DNA of 50,532 bases from Phycisphaerae bacterium (GTDB lineage: Bacteria; Planctomycetota; Phycisphaerae; Phycisphaerales; SM1A02): the NCBI GenBank assembly GCA_016873275.1, contig VGXO01000017.1, positions 1-50,532 of the forward strand, written 5' to 3'. Numbering within the stretch: the stretch's first letter is position 1; each line of letters starts with the position of its first letter. The translations under genes were made by a program, and so were the position numbers. The notes under the pieces were generated by a model, which was not told the DNA's origin, made no database searches, and saw only the letters and a program-made list of their open reading frames with translations. Below, piece after piece: positions 41,433-49,422 of the stretch.

Positions 41433-44294
41433 ATGCGGCTCGTCGCGGTCCCGTTCGTGGTCATGGCGATCCTGGCGACCGCGCCGCTCGTCGGATCCGC
41501 CGGAGCGGGTGCCGGAGCGCGACCTGCCGGACCATCCGCCGCGGCTGTCTCCACCTCGTCGGGAACGGCACCGCCTGTCGAGCCGATCGACTACGGGCGG
41601 GACGTGCGACCGATCCTCGCGGCGCGCTGCTTCACCTGCCACGGTCCGGACGGCTCGAGCCGGAAGGCGGACCTGAGGCTCGACGATCCGCATGACGCGA
41701 GGCGGTCGCGCGAGGACGGGATCGTCGTCGTCTCCGCCGGACTTCCCGAGGAGAGCGAGGCGCTCCGCCGCATCATGAGCGGGGACCCCGAGGAGCGCAT
41801 GCCGCCGCAGGGCGAGGGTCTCTCCCCGCGCGAGGTCGCGGTCCTCCGCCGCTGGATCGAGGAGGGCGCGACCTACAACGAGGCGTGGAGCTGGCGGGCG
41901 ATCGTGCCGACGGCGACGCCGCCGGTCGCCGACGAGTCGTGGGCGAGCGATCCGCTCGACCGCTTCGTCCTTGCGCGCCTGGAGTCGCGGGGAGTCCGCC
42001 CGGCGCCCCGCGCGGAGCCGCGCGAGCTGCTGCGGCGAGTCTCCTACGACCTCGTCGGGCTGCCGCCGACGCCGGAGGATCTCGCGCGGTTCGCGGAGGA
42101 TCCCTCGCCCGCCGCGCTTGCCCGCGAGGTCGACCGGCTGCTCGCGTCGCCAGCCTTCGGCGAGCGTTGGGGTCGGCACTGGCTCGACCTCGTCCGCTAC
42201 GCCGAGACCTACGGGCACGAGTTCGACTTCCCGATCCCGCAGGCGTGGCGCTACCGCGACGCGGTGATCCGCGCCTTCAACGAGGACGTCCCCTACGACC
42301 GCCTGATCCTCGAGCACCTCGCCGGGGACCAGCTCGAGGATCCGCGCCGCGATCCCGCGACGGGGATCGACGAGGGACTCGTGCTGACCGGCTTCTGGTG
42401 GCTCTCGCAGGGCACCCACGCGCCGGTCGACGTCGCCCGCGACGAGGCGGACCGCATCGACAACCAGATCGACGTCCTCTCGAAGACCTTCCTCGGGGTG
42501 ACCGCGGCGTGTGCTCGCTGCCATGACCACAAGTTCGACGCGATCACGCAGGCGGACTACTACGGCCTCTCCGCGCACCTCAAGCGCGGGCGGCGCGGGC
42601 TGGTCGAGCTCGATCCCGACGGCTCGATCGGACGGGTCCGCCGCGAGTCGATCGCGATGCGCCGCGCGGTGGAGGCGGCGTGCCGCGGGTGGCGCCCGCT
42701 CCGCCTCCTCGACGACCGCGATCCGGCGCCCTCCTCCGACCCGATGCTCGCGGACTTCGCGGTGCCGCGTCCCCCCGGCTTCGCGGCGACGGGGCAGGCG
42801 TTCGCGACGGAGCCGTCGCAGCTCCCGCATCTCGAGCCGTCGGGCGACGCCGTCGCGCTCGCCCCGGTCGGCGTCGCGTCGAGCCGCGCCGGGGGCGACG
42901 CCCTCGCGGGCACGCTGCGCTCGGCGTCGTTCCCGATCGATCGCCGCTACCTGCACCAGCGGCTGCGGGGTCGGGGCACGACGCGGGTGATCGTCGATGG
43001 ATTCCACCTCGACGAGCACAACCCGCTCCTCTTCGAGGGGCACCGCCGGGAGGTCGAGACGGGCGAGGGCTTCGACCTCGTCACGTGGGACCTCGAGCGC
43101 TATCGCGGTCATCGCGCCTACGTCGAGTGGATCGATCGAGGCGAGGGATTCCTCGAGGTCGACTGGCTCCTCGCCTCGGACGAGGCGGCGCCGCCTGCGC
43201 TGGTCGAGGCGCCGCCGGTCCTCGTCGCGGCGCCCGCTGGCGCCTCGCTCGCGCTTCGCCGGATCCTCGCCCGACCTGCGCCCGAGCCGGTTCGGGTGCT
43301 CGCGATGGTCGATGGCTCGCCCTGGATCGAGCGGGTGCGCCTCCGCGGCGATCCGCGCCGGCTCGGCGAGGTCGTGGAAGCGGGGCATCCCGCGAGCCTC
43401 GACGAGGGCGAGGCGGTCTCGCCGGGCGATCGGCTGGCGCTCGCGCGGCGGCTGATCGATCCGGAGCATCCCCTCGTCTCGCGGGTGATGGCGAACCGCG
43501 TCTGGCATCACCTCGTGGGGCGCGGCATCGTCGAGACGACCGACGACTTCGGCGCCCTCGGCTCGCCGCCGAGCGATCCGGCGCTCCTTGACCACCTCGC
43601 CGACCGCCTGCGGAGCGACTGGAGCATCAAGCGCCTCGTGCGGGCGATCGTCCTCTCGAGCACCTACGCGATGTCGGTCCACGGCGACCGCCGCGCCGAG
43701 GAGGTCGATCCCCGCAACGAGATCCCGCACCGCGCGGCGCTCCGCCGCCTCGACGCGGAGTCGATCCGCGACTCGCTGATCGTCCTCTCCGGTCGGATGG
43801 ACCCGACGATGTTCGGTCCGGGCGTCGCGGTGCACCTCACGGAGTTCATGGATGGTCGAGGGAGACCCGGCGCGAGCGGACCGCTCGACGGCGGACATCG
43901 GCGGAGCATCTACCTCGAGGTCCGGCGGAACTTCCCCGAGCCGTTCCTGCAGTCCTTCGACCTGCCGATCCCGACCACCACGATGGGCCGTCGCCACCGC
44001 TCGAACGTGCCCGGGCAGGCGCTGGCGATGCTCAACTCGCCGCTCGTGCACCAGCTCGTCGGCGAGTGGGGGACCCGCATCGCGGCGATGCCCGCGCCGC
44101 CGGAAGGGCAGGTGGCGCGGATGTTCGAGGAGGCGCTCGGGCGGCGTCCGAGCGCCGCCGAGTCCGGCGAGGCGGTCGAGTTCCTCCGCGAGGAGATGCG
44201 CGCACGCGGCGGCGACCCGGCGCCGGATGCCGCGGCGCTTGCGGCGCTCGGGCACGTCCTCGTCAACGCGAAGGAGTTCCTCTTCCTGCCGTAG
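41433..44294 (+). CDS. PSCyt1/DUF1549/DUF1553 planctomycete surface cytochrome-like protein
   Basis: A 953-residue exported protein. The signal peptide is residues 1-27. Domains: PSCyt1 planctomycete cytochrome C domain (YGRDVRPILAARCFTCHGPD near 60; RMPPQGEGLSPREVAVLRRW); DUF1549 (DRFVLARLESRG, RVSYDLVGLPPTPEDLARF, GERWGRHWLDLVRYAET); a second haem-type site CARCHDHKFD near 360; a middle carbohydrate-binding-like region; and C-terminal DUF1553 (HPLVSRVMANRVWHHLVGRG, PGQALAMLNSPLVHQL). Two CxxCH sites suggest haem c attachment. Such proteins are abundant in planctomycetes, paired with DUF1501 partners as here, and are thought to act on sulfated polysaccharides or surface redox, without proof. 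Confidence 0.93.
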   Translation: MRLVAVPFVVMAILATAPLVGSAGAGAGARPAGPSAAAVSTSSGTAPPVEPIDYGRDVRPILAARCFTCHGPDGSSRKADLRLDDPHDARRSREDGIVVVSAGLPEESEALRRIMSGDPEERMPPQGEGLSPREVAVLRRWIEEGATYNEAWSWRAIVPTATPPVADESWASDPLDRFVLARLESRGVRPAPRAEPRELLRRVSYDLVGLPPTPEDLARFAEDPSPAALAREVDRLLASPAFGERWGRHWLDLVRYAETYGHEFDFPIPQAWRYRDAVIRAFNEDVPYDRLILEHLAGDQLEDPRRDPATGIDEGLVLTGFWWLSQGTHAPVDVARDEADRIDNQIDVLSKTFLGVTAACARCHDHKFDAITQADYYGLSAHLKRGRRGLVELDPDGSIGRVRRESIAMRRAVEAACRGWRPLRLLDDRDPAPSSDPMLADFAVPRPPGFAATGQAFATEPSQLPHLEPSGDAVALAPVGVASSRAGGDALAGTLRSASFPIDRRYLHQRLRGRGTTRVIVDGFHLDEHNPLLFEGHRREVETGEGFDLVTWDLERYRGHRAYVEWIDRGEGFLEVDWLLASDEAAPPALVEAPPVLVAAPAGASLALRRILARPAPEPVRVLAMVDGSPWIERVRLRGDPRRLGEVVEAGHPASLDEGEAVSPGDRLALARRLIDPEHPLVSRVMANRVWHHLVGRGIVETTDDFGALGSPPSDPALLDHLADRLRSDWSIKRLVRAIVLSSTYAMSVHGDRRAEEVDPRNEIPHRAALRRLDAESIRDSLIVLSGRMDPTMFGPGVAVHLTEFMDGRGRPGASGPLDGGHRRSIYLEVRRNFPEPFLQSFDLPIPTTTMGRRHRSNVPGQALAMLNSPLVHQLVGEWGTRIAAMPAPPEGQVARMFEEALGRRPSAAESGEAVEFLREEMRARGGDPAPDAAALAALGHVLVNAKEFLFLP

Positions 44295-44307
44295 GGATGC
44301 CGCGACC

Positions 44308-45735
44308 ATGCCCGAGCCAACCCACCACTGCCGAAGGTTCCGCTCCCGCGGCGTCACCCGCCGGGAGATGCTTGGCTCCTGCCTCTCCGGCTTCGGCGCG
44401 ATGGCGGCGGCGGCGCTCCTCGGCGACCGCGCCCTCGCCGGCGCGGTCGGCCTCGCCGGCGGCACCCACCACCGTCCGCGGGCGACGCGGGTGATCTTCC
44501 TCTACATGGACGGCGGTCCATCGCAGATGGACACCTTCGACCCGAAGCCGCGGCTCGCCGCGGAGCATGGGCGACCGTTCGGGATGGCGATGGAGCCGAC
44601 GCAGTTCAACGACAACGGCAGCACCCTCGCGGGACCGTGGGCGTTCGCGCCGGGCGGCACCTGCGGCACGCCGGTGAGCGACCTCTTCCCGCACGTCCGC
44701 GGGCAGGCGGACGAGCTCCTCGTCGTGCGCTCGATGACGAGCCAGTTCAGCGAGCACACCAACGCGAACTACTTCCTGCACACCGGCGCCGGGCTCGCGG
44801 GACGCCCGAGCATGGGTGCGTGGACGTCCTACGGGCTCGGCAGCGAGCGGCGCGAGCTGCCCTCCTTCGTCGTGCTGCACGGCGGGCTGATCCCGCCCGG
44901 CGGGATCGAGTGCTTCGGGAGCGGCTTCCTGCCCGCGACGAACCAGGCGTCGATCATGAAGCCATCCGGATTGGGCCTCGCCGACGTCGCCCCGCGGGAG
45001 GTCGATCCGGAGGCGCAGCGGCGGAAGCGGCGGCTCCTCGAGTCGCTCGACGGGGCGTTCGCGGAGGAGGTCGGTCGCGCGGACGCCGTCGAGAGCGCGA
45101 TCCGGAACTGGGAGCTCGCCTACTCCATGCAGGCGGCGGTGCCGGAGCTCATGGACCTCTCCGGCGAGTCCGCGGAGACGCTTGCGCTCTACGGCGTCGA
45201 CGACCCCTACCTTCCGACCGCGACCTACGCGCGGCAGTGCCTGCTTGCGCGGCGGCTCGTCGAGCGGGGCGTGCGCTTCGTCGAGCTCACCTGCCCCGGC
45301 ACCGGCAACGACCGCTGGGACCAGCACGACAACCTCGTGAAGGGACACGAGGAGAACAGCCGCGCGGTGGACCGACCGATCGCGGCGCTCCTCGTCGACC
45401 TGCGCCGCCGCGGGCTGCTCGACGAGACGCTCGTGGTGTGGGCGGGCGAGTTCGGGCGGACGCCCTTCGCGCAGGGATCCTCCGGGCGCGACCACGACCC
45501 CTTCGGCTTCTCGATCTGGCTCGCGGGCGGCGGCGTGCGTCGGGGGACGATCTACGGCGGCACCGACGAGTACGGCTACAAGGCGGTCGATCGACCGGTC
45601 GACGTGCACGACCTGCACGCCACGATGCTCCACCTCCTCGGCTTCGACCACCTTCGCCTCACCCACCGCTTCGGCGGCCGCGACATGCGCCTCACCGACG
45701 TGCATGGTCGGGTGATCGAGGACTGGATCGCCTGA
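44308..45735 (+). CDS. DUF1501-family Tat-exported protein
   Basis: A 475-residue protein of the alkaline-phosphatase-like DUF1501 family. The N-terminus has a twin-arginine signal (TRREMLGSCLSGFGAMAAAA). The family pattern follows: RVIFLYMDGGPSQMDTFDPK near 65, SMTSQFSEHTNANYFLHTGA, VWAGEFGRTPFAQGSSGRDH (metal-site GEFGRTP) and a late HDLHATMLHLLGFDH. It starts 13 bases after the PSCyt1/DUF1553 gene and is its usual partner, so both are probably exported and act together. ATG 44308 is preceded by GCGACC, as at other genes here; homology upstream of it is absent. Confidence 0.94.
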   Translation: MPEPTHHCRRFRSRGVTRREMLGSCLSGFGAMAAAALLGDRALAGAVGLAGGTHHRPRATRVIFLYMDGGPSQMDTFDPKPRLAAEHGRPFGMAMEPTQFNDNGSTLAGPWAFAPGGTCGTPVSDLFPHVRGQADELLVVRSMTSQFSEHTNANYFLHTGAGLAGRPSMGAWTSYGLGSERRELPSFVVLHGGLIPPGGIECFGSGFLPATNQASIMKPSGLGLADVAPREVDPEAQRRKRRLLESLDGAFAEEVGRADAVESAIRNWELAYSMQAAVPELMDLSGESAETLALYGVDDPYLPTATYARQCLLARRLVERGVRFVELTCPGTGNDRWDQHDNLVKGHEENSRAVDRPIAALLVDLRRRGLLDETLVVWAGEFGRTPFAQGSSGRDHDPFGFSIWLAGGGVRRGTIYGGTDEYGYKAVDRPVDVHDLHATMLHLLGFDHLRLTHRFGGRDMRLTDVHGRVIEDWIA

Positions 45736-45759
45736 GGCTCCCTCGGCGCGGCGACCCGC

Positions 45760-47118
45760 TCAGGCGGCGGCGTCCTTCGGGGGCGCGAAGCCGTGCCCGC
45801 GGGGAAGGAACGGGATGAGGAGCAGCCCCGGCACCGCCGCGACGATCGACCAGAAGTAGAAGGGCTGGTAGTCGAGCGACTTCACCATCTGCCCGCTCAC
45901 CGGCCCGGTGAGGGTGTTCCCGATCGCCATGATCGAGGTGAGGAGCGCGTACTGCGTCGCGGTCGCGCGGATGTCGCAGAGGCTCATCATGAACGCGACG
46001 AAGGCGCAGGTCGCGAGCCCGCCGCAGAGGCTCTCGATGCAGATCACCACGACGAGCGGCGGGATCGGCGCCGAGCTCGTGGCGTCCACGGCGTCGGTCG
46101 CGCCGAAGCGCACCGCGAGCCAGTAGAAGCCGACGTTGCTCGCGGCGGCGAGGAGTCCCGCGATCCAGAGCGAGCGGCGCAGGCCTTGGCGGGCGATGAG
46201 CCAGCCTCCGAGGATCGTGCCGGCGATGCTCATCGCCGAGCCGAACGCCTGCTTGATCCAGCCGATCGACTCGGTCGAGTAGCCGAGGCCCTTCACGAGG
46301 AGCGGCGAGCTCATCGAGCCGCCGAGGACGTCGGGCAGCCGGTAGACGATGATGAAGACGAAGACGATCGCGAGCCGCCAGCCCCACTGCTCGAGGAAGA
46401 GCTGGAACGGCTGCACGATCGCGCCGACGAGTCCGTGCGCCATGCCCGCCGGTCGCTCCGGCTCGCGCCCGAGGATCGCCGCGATCATGCCGAGGATCGT
46501 CGAGCCGCCGAGGAGCGACACGGCGATCGCCCACGCCCAGGGTCGGGTCTCGTCCTCCGCGGCGAGGCGACCGGCGAGGATCAGGACGCCTGCCCCGGCG
46601 AGGAGCGACGCGAGCCTCGCGCCGGTCACCCACATGCTCGCCCCGGCGCCGAACTCCCGCGGCGAGAGGACCTCGGCGCGGTAGGCGTCGCCGACGATGT
46701 CCTGCGTCGCGCCCGCGAGGACGAGGACGCCGAGCAGCACGATCGCGACCGCCGGGTCGATCATGCCGCCCCGGTCGTCCATCCTGAACGCGAGGACGAG
46801 GAGGATCCCGAGGCAGACGACCTGGGTGAGGAGCAGCCAGCCGCGGCGGCGACCGAGCCAGCGGAGTCCCGGGATCGAGCAGTGGTCGGTGATCGGCGCC
46901 CAGACCGCCTTGAAGGTGTAGGGGATCCGGGCAAGGGCGAGATAGCCGATCATCACCACGTCCCACTTCGCGGCGCTCGCCCAGGTGGGCATGATGTTCA
47001 TCGCCATCTCGAGCGGCACGCCCCCGGCGAAGCCGAGGGCGAGCAGGACGAGCATGGTCGGCTGGAGGTAGAGCGGGCGAGGGGCGGACGCGGCGGTCGC
47101 GGCGGGGGGTGCCTGCAT
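45760..47118 (-). CDS. AmpG/PAT-family MFS transporter
   Basis: A 452-residue carrier with 12 helices in the AmpG-like (PAT) arrangement. Markers are LGFAGGVPLEMAMNIMPTWA in helix 1, YLALARIPYTFKAVWAPITD at the first loop, GATQDIVGDAYRAEVLSPRE (the Gln-Asp-Ile-x-x-Asp block typical of AmpG) and WIKQAFGSAMSIAGTILGGW. AmpG imports muropeptides in enterobacteria; in planctomycetes the substrate is unknown. ATG 47118 begins a short Ala/Pro tail before helix 1. It converges on the DUF1501 gene with 24 bases between and is divergent from btaA. Confidence 0.85.
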   Translation of the reverse strand: MQAPPAATAASAPRPLYLQPTMLVLLALGFAGGVPLEMAMNIMPTWASAAKWDVVMIGYLALARIPYTFKAVWAPITDHCSIPGLRWLGRRRGWLLLTQVVCLGILLVLAFRMDDRGGMIDPAVAIVLLGVLVLAGATQDIVGDAYRAEVLSPREFGAGASMWVTGARLASLLAGAGVLILAGRLAAEDETRPWAWAIAVSLLGGSTILGMIAAILGREPERPAGMAHGLVGAIVQPFQLFLEQWGWRLAIVFVFIIVYRLPDVLGGSMSSPLLVKGLGYSTESIGWIKQAFGSAMSIAGTILGGWLIARQGLRRSLWIAGLLAAASNVGFYWLAVRFGATDAVDATSSAPIPPLVVVICIESLCGGLATCAFVAFMMSLCDIRATATQYALLTSIMAIGNTLTGPVSGQMVKSLDYQPFYFWSIVAAVPGLLLIPFLPRGHGFAPPKDAAA

Positions 47119-47283
47119 GGCGGCGCACCATAAGAAGGATTCGCCTTTCCTGCCGGGCTTGCCCCCCGACCCGCGTCGCTCACTGCTTCGCCGCGAAGAC
47201 CTCAACGAACCCTGACCGTCCAGACGAGACGTCCGGGGGGACCTCGGTACCTTCGCGGCGGGGCGGAGCGAGGGAGAAGGAAC

Positions 47284-48540
47284 GTGGCGGACGGATCCGC
47301 CACGCGGCGTCGGACCGTGCATGGACGACCACGGATGAGCACCACCACCAGCCCGACGATGATCGCCCCGACCCGGCGGCGACGGGCGCCGCTGCAGGCG
47401 GCGCACGACTTCCTCTTCGCCAAGGTGCACGGCGGCACCCTCATCTACAACGCCTGCTGGGAGGATCCAAGGATCGACCGCACGCTGCTGCGGCTCGACC
47501 GCACCAGCCGCGTGGTCATGATCACGAGCGCCGGATGCAACGCCCTCGACTACCTCCTCGACGATCCGGCGGAGATCCATGCGGTGGACGTCAACCACCG
47601 GCAGAACGCCGTGCTCGAGCTGAAGCAGGCGCTCCTGCGGACGGGCGACCACCAGCGGCTGTGGGCGCTCTTCGGCGAGGGCGCCGACGCCCGCCACGAG
47701 GAGATCTACGGCTCCGTGCGGCATGACCTTCGTCCGCCCGCGCGAGCCTACTGGGACCGTCGGATCTCCTACTTCGACCCCGGAGGTCAGAGGAACAGCT
47801 TCTACTTCCACGGCGGGAGCGGTCTTGCGGCATGGATGCTCCGGGCGGTCGTCCTCGGACCGGGACCACGCCGCCGCCGGCTCGCCGAGGAGCTGCTCGA
47901 TGCCCCGGACCTCGCGGCGCAGCGGGCGATCTTCGGGCAGCTTGAGCCGGAGATCTGGGGTCGCCTCGCCCGCTTCCTCGTTCGCCAGCCGATGCTGATG
48001 GCGCTGCTGGGCGTGCCGCGACCGCAGATCCGGCTCATCACCACGTCGCATCCCGGCGGACTCGAGGGCTACGTGCGCGAGAAGCTCCGGCGGGTGATGA
48101 CCGAGCTTCCGATCCGCGAGAACTACTTCTGGCGGGTCTACCTCACCGGTCGCTATGCCCCGCACTGCCGACCGGAGTACCTGCGTCCCGAGCATGGCGG
48201 CTTCCTCGCCTCGCGGGTGGACCGCATCCGCCTCTCGACCACCACGCTCACCCGGCATCTCCGTGACCGCCCGGGCAGCTACAGCCACTTCGTGCTGCTC
48301 GACCACCAGGACTGGCTCGCGGCGCACGATCCGGAGGCGCTCCGGGAGGAGTGGGAGACGATCCTCGCGAACGCGGCGCCGGGGGCGGTCGCGATCCTGC
48401 GCACGGCGGGACTCGATCTCTCGTTCCTGCCCGCGGAGGTGCGGGCGCGGATCCGAGCGCGGCCCGACCTCACCGAGGCGCTTCATCGCCTCGACCGCGT
48501 CGGCACCTACGGAAGCCTGCACCTGCTGGAGCTCGCGTGA
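47284..48540 (+). CDS. btaA: BtaA: diacylglycerol 3-amino-3-carboxypropyltransferase (DUF3419)
   Basis: First enzyme of betaine lipid synthesis: it moves the 3-amino-3-carboxypropyl group of S-adenosylmethionine to diacylglycerol. The DUF3419 pattern is clear: LIYNACWEDPRIDRTLLRLD, VVMITSAGCNALDYLLDDPA, IHAVDVNHRQNAVLELKQAL and, later, SYSHFVLLDHQDWLA. Start is placed at GTG 47284 (418 residues) because GGGAG stands seven bases before it; the ATG at 47335 is the alternative and lacks a ribosome site. TACCTT at 47248-47253 may be its -10 box. The stop overlaps the btaB start, as expected for a two-gene DGTS operon. Confidence 0.9.
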   Translation: MADGSATRRRTVHGRPRMSTTTSPTMIAPTRRRRAPLQAAHDFLFAKVHGGTLIYNACWEDPRIDRTLLRLDRTSRVVMITSAGCNALDYLLDDPAEIHAVDVNHRQNAVLELKQALLRTGDHQRLWALFGEGADARHEEIYGSVRHDLRPPARAYWDRRISYFDPGGQRNSFYFHGGSGLAAWMLRAVVLGPGPRRRRLAEELLDAPDLAAQRAIFGQLEPEIWGRLARFLVRQPMLMALLGVPRPQIRLITTSHPGGLEGYVREKLRRVMTELPIRENYFWRVYLTGRYAPHCRPEYLRPEHGGFLASRVDRIRLSTTTLTRHLRDRPGSYSHFVLLDHQDWLAAHDPEALREEWETILANAAPGAVAILRTAGLDLSFLPAEVRARIRARPDLTEALHRLDRVGTYGSLHLLELA

Positions 48541-49226
48541 GCAAGGGCGGATCGCCGCTCGTGGTCGAGTCCGCGTCGCCCGCGCGGGGCGGACGTCGCG
48601 AGTCCGAGGCGGCGGTCGAGCGCTACTACCGGCTGCACGCCCGCATCTACGACGCCACCCGCTGGAGCTTCCTCTTCGGTCGGACGTCGTTCCTCCGTCG
48701 CCTGCCCGCCGACCTCGCGCCGCGGCGGATCCTCGAGGTCGGCTGCGGGACGGGCGTCGTGCTCGACGCCCTCGCCCGGCGGTTCCCGCGCTCGGAGGTG
48801 CTCGGCGTCGACCTCTCCGACGCGATGCTCGCGCGGGCGAGCCGACGCGCGGCGGCGCACCGCGGCCGCGTCCGGGTCGAGCGGCGGAGCTACGACGCCC
48901 CCTGCTCCGACTCGGGCGGCTTCGACCTCGTCGTCGCCTCGTACTCCCTCACGATGTTCAACCCCGGGTGGGAGCAGGCGATCGACGCAGCGCGGCGCGA
49001 CCTCCGACCTGGCGGGCGGATGTGCGTCGTCGACTTTCACGACTCGCCCGTCCCTTGGTTTCGGGCGTGGATGCGGGCGAACCATGTGCGGATGGAGGGA
49101 CAGCTGCTGCCGATGCTTCGATCCGCGTTCGAGGTCGAGTCGGAGTCGATCTCCTCCGCGTTCGGCGGTCTCTGGAGGCACCTGACCTTCGTGGGTCGGC
49201 GGGACCCCTCGGGGGAGACGGGCTAG
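48537..49226 (+). CDS. btaB: BtaB-type SAM-dependent N-methyltransferase
   Basis: Second step of betaine lipid synthesis: three N-methylations of the BtaA product to diacylglyceryl-trimethylhomoserine. The 229-residue class I methyltransferase has YYRLHARIYDATRWSFLFGR at the N-terminus (typical of BtaB), motif I ILEVGCGTGVVLDALA, the acidic loop LGVDLSDAMLARA and the post-motif region DLVVASYSLTMFNPGWEQAI. It starts at GTG overlapping the btaA stop (GTGA). By itself the domain could serve other substrates; the assignment rests on the N-terminal block and the coupling to btaA. Confidence 0.87.
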   Translation: MSKGGSPLVVESASPARGGRRESEAAVERYYRLHARIYDATRWSFLFGRTSFLRRLPADLAPRRILEVGCGTGVVLDALARRFPRSEVLGVDLSDAMLARASRRAAAHRGRVRVERRSYDAPCSDSGGFDLVVASYSLTMFNPGWEQAIDAARRDLRPGGRMCVVDFHDSPVPWFRAWMRANHVRMEGQLLPMLRSAFEVESESISSAFGGLWRHLTFVGRRDPSGETG

Positions 49227-49235
49227 GCGGGGGAG

Positions 49236-49260
49236 TTCGGGGCGGAGAATTCCGCCCGAA
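49236..49260 (+). terminator. Hairpin after btaB
   Basis: TTCGGGGCGGA (49236-49246) pairs with TCCGCCCGAA (49251-49260) with one bulged G and a GAAT loop. It is 9 bases after the btaB stop. There is no T-tract (TGGGTG follows), so it is a weak or Rho-assisted terminator candidate. Confidence 0.45.
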
Positions 49261-49422
49261 TGGGTGAAGTGCGGCAGGATCGGGAGCGTTCGCGTGGTTC
49301 GCGGCATCGCCGCCTGGACCCCAGGCGGAATCGGGTCAGGGCGTCGGTGCCGCGTCGAGTGGTTCGTCACGCCTCGGTCGGTCGATCCTGCTTGCCGCCT
49401 CCCGCCACGCTCGGAGCCATCC

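Noticed and set aside
41112-44465. 1,117-codon minus-strand frame opposite the PSCyt1 gene
   Set aside because: The plus strand holds a complete signal peptide, haem sites and DUF1549/DUF1553 blocks; the antisense product is Arg/Glu/Asp-rich with no motif.
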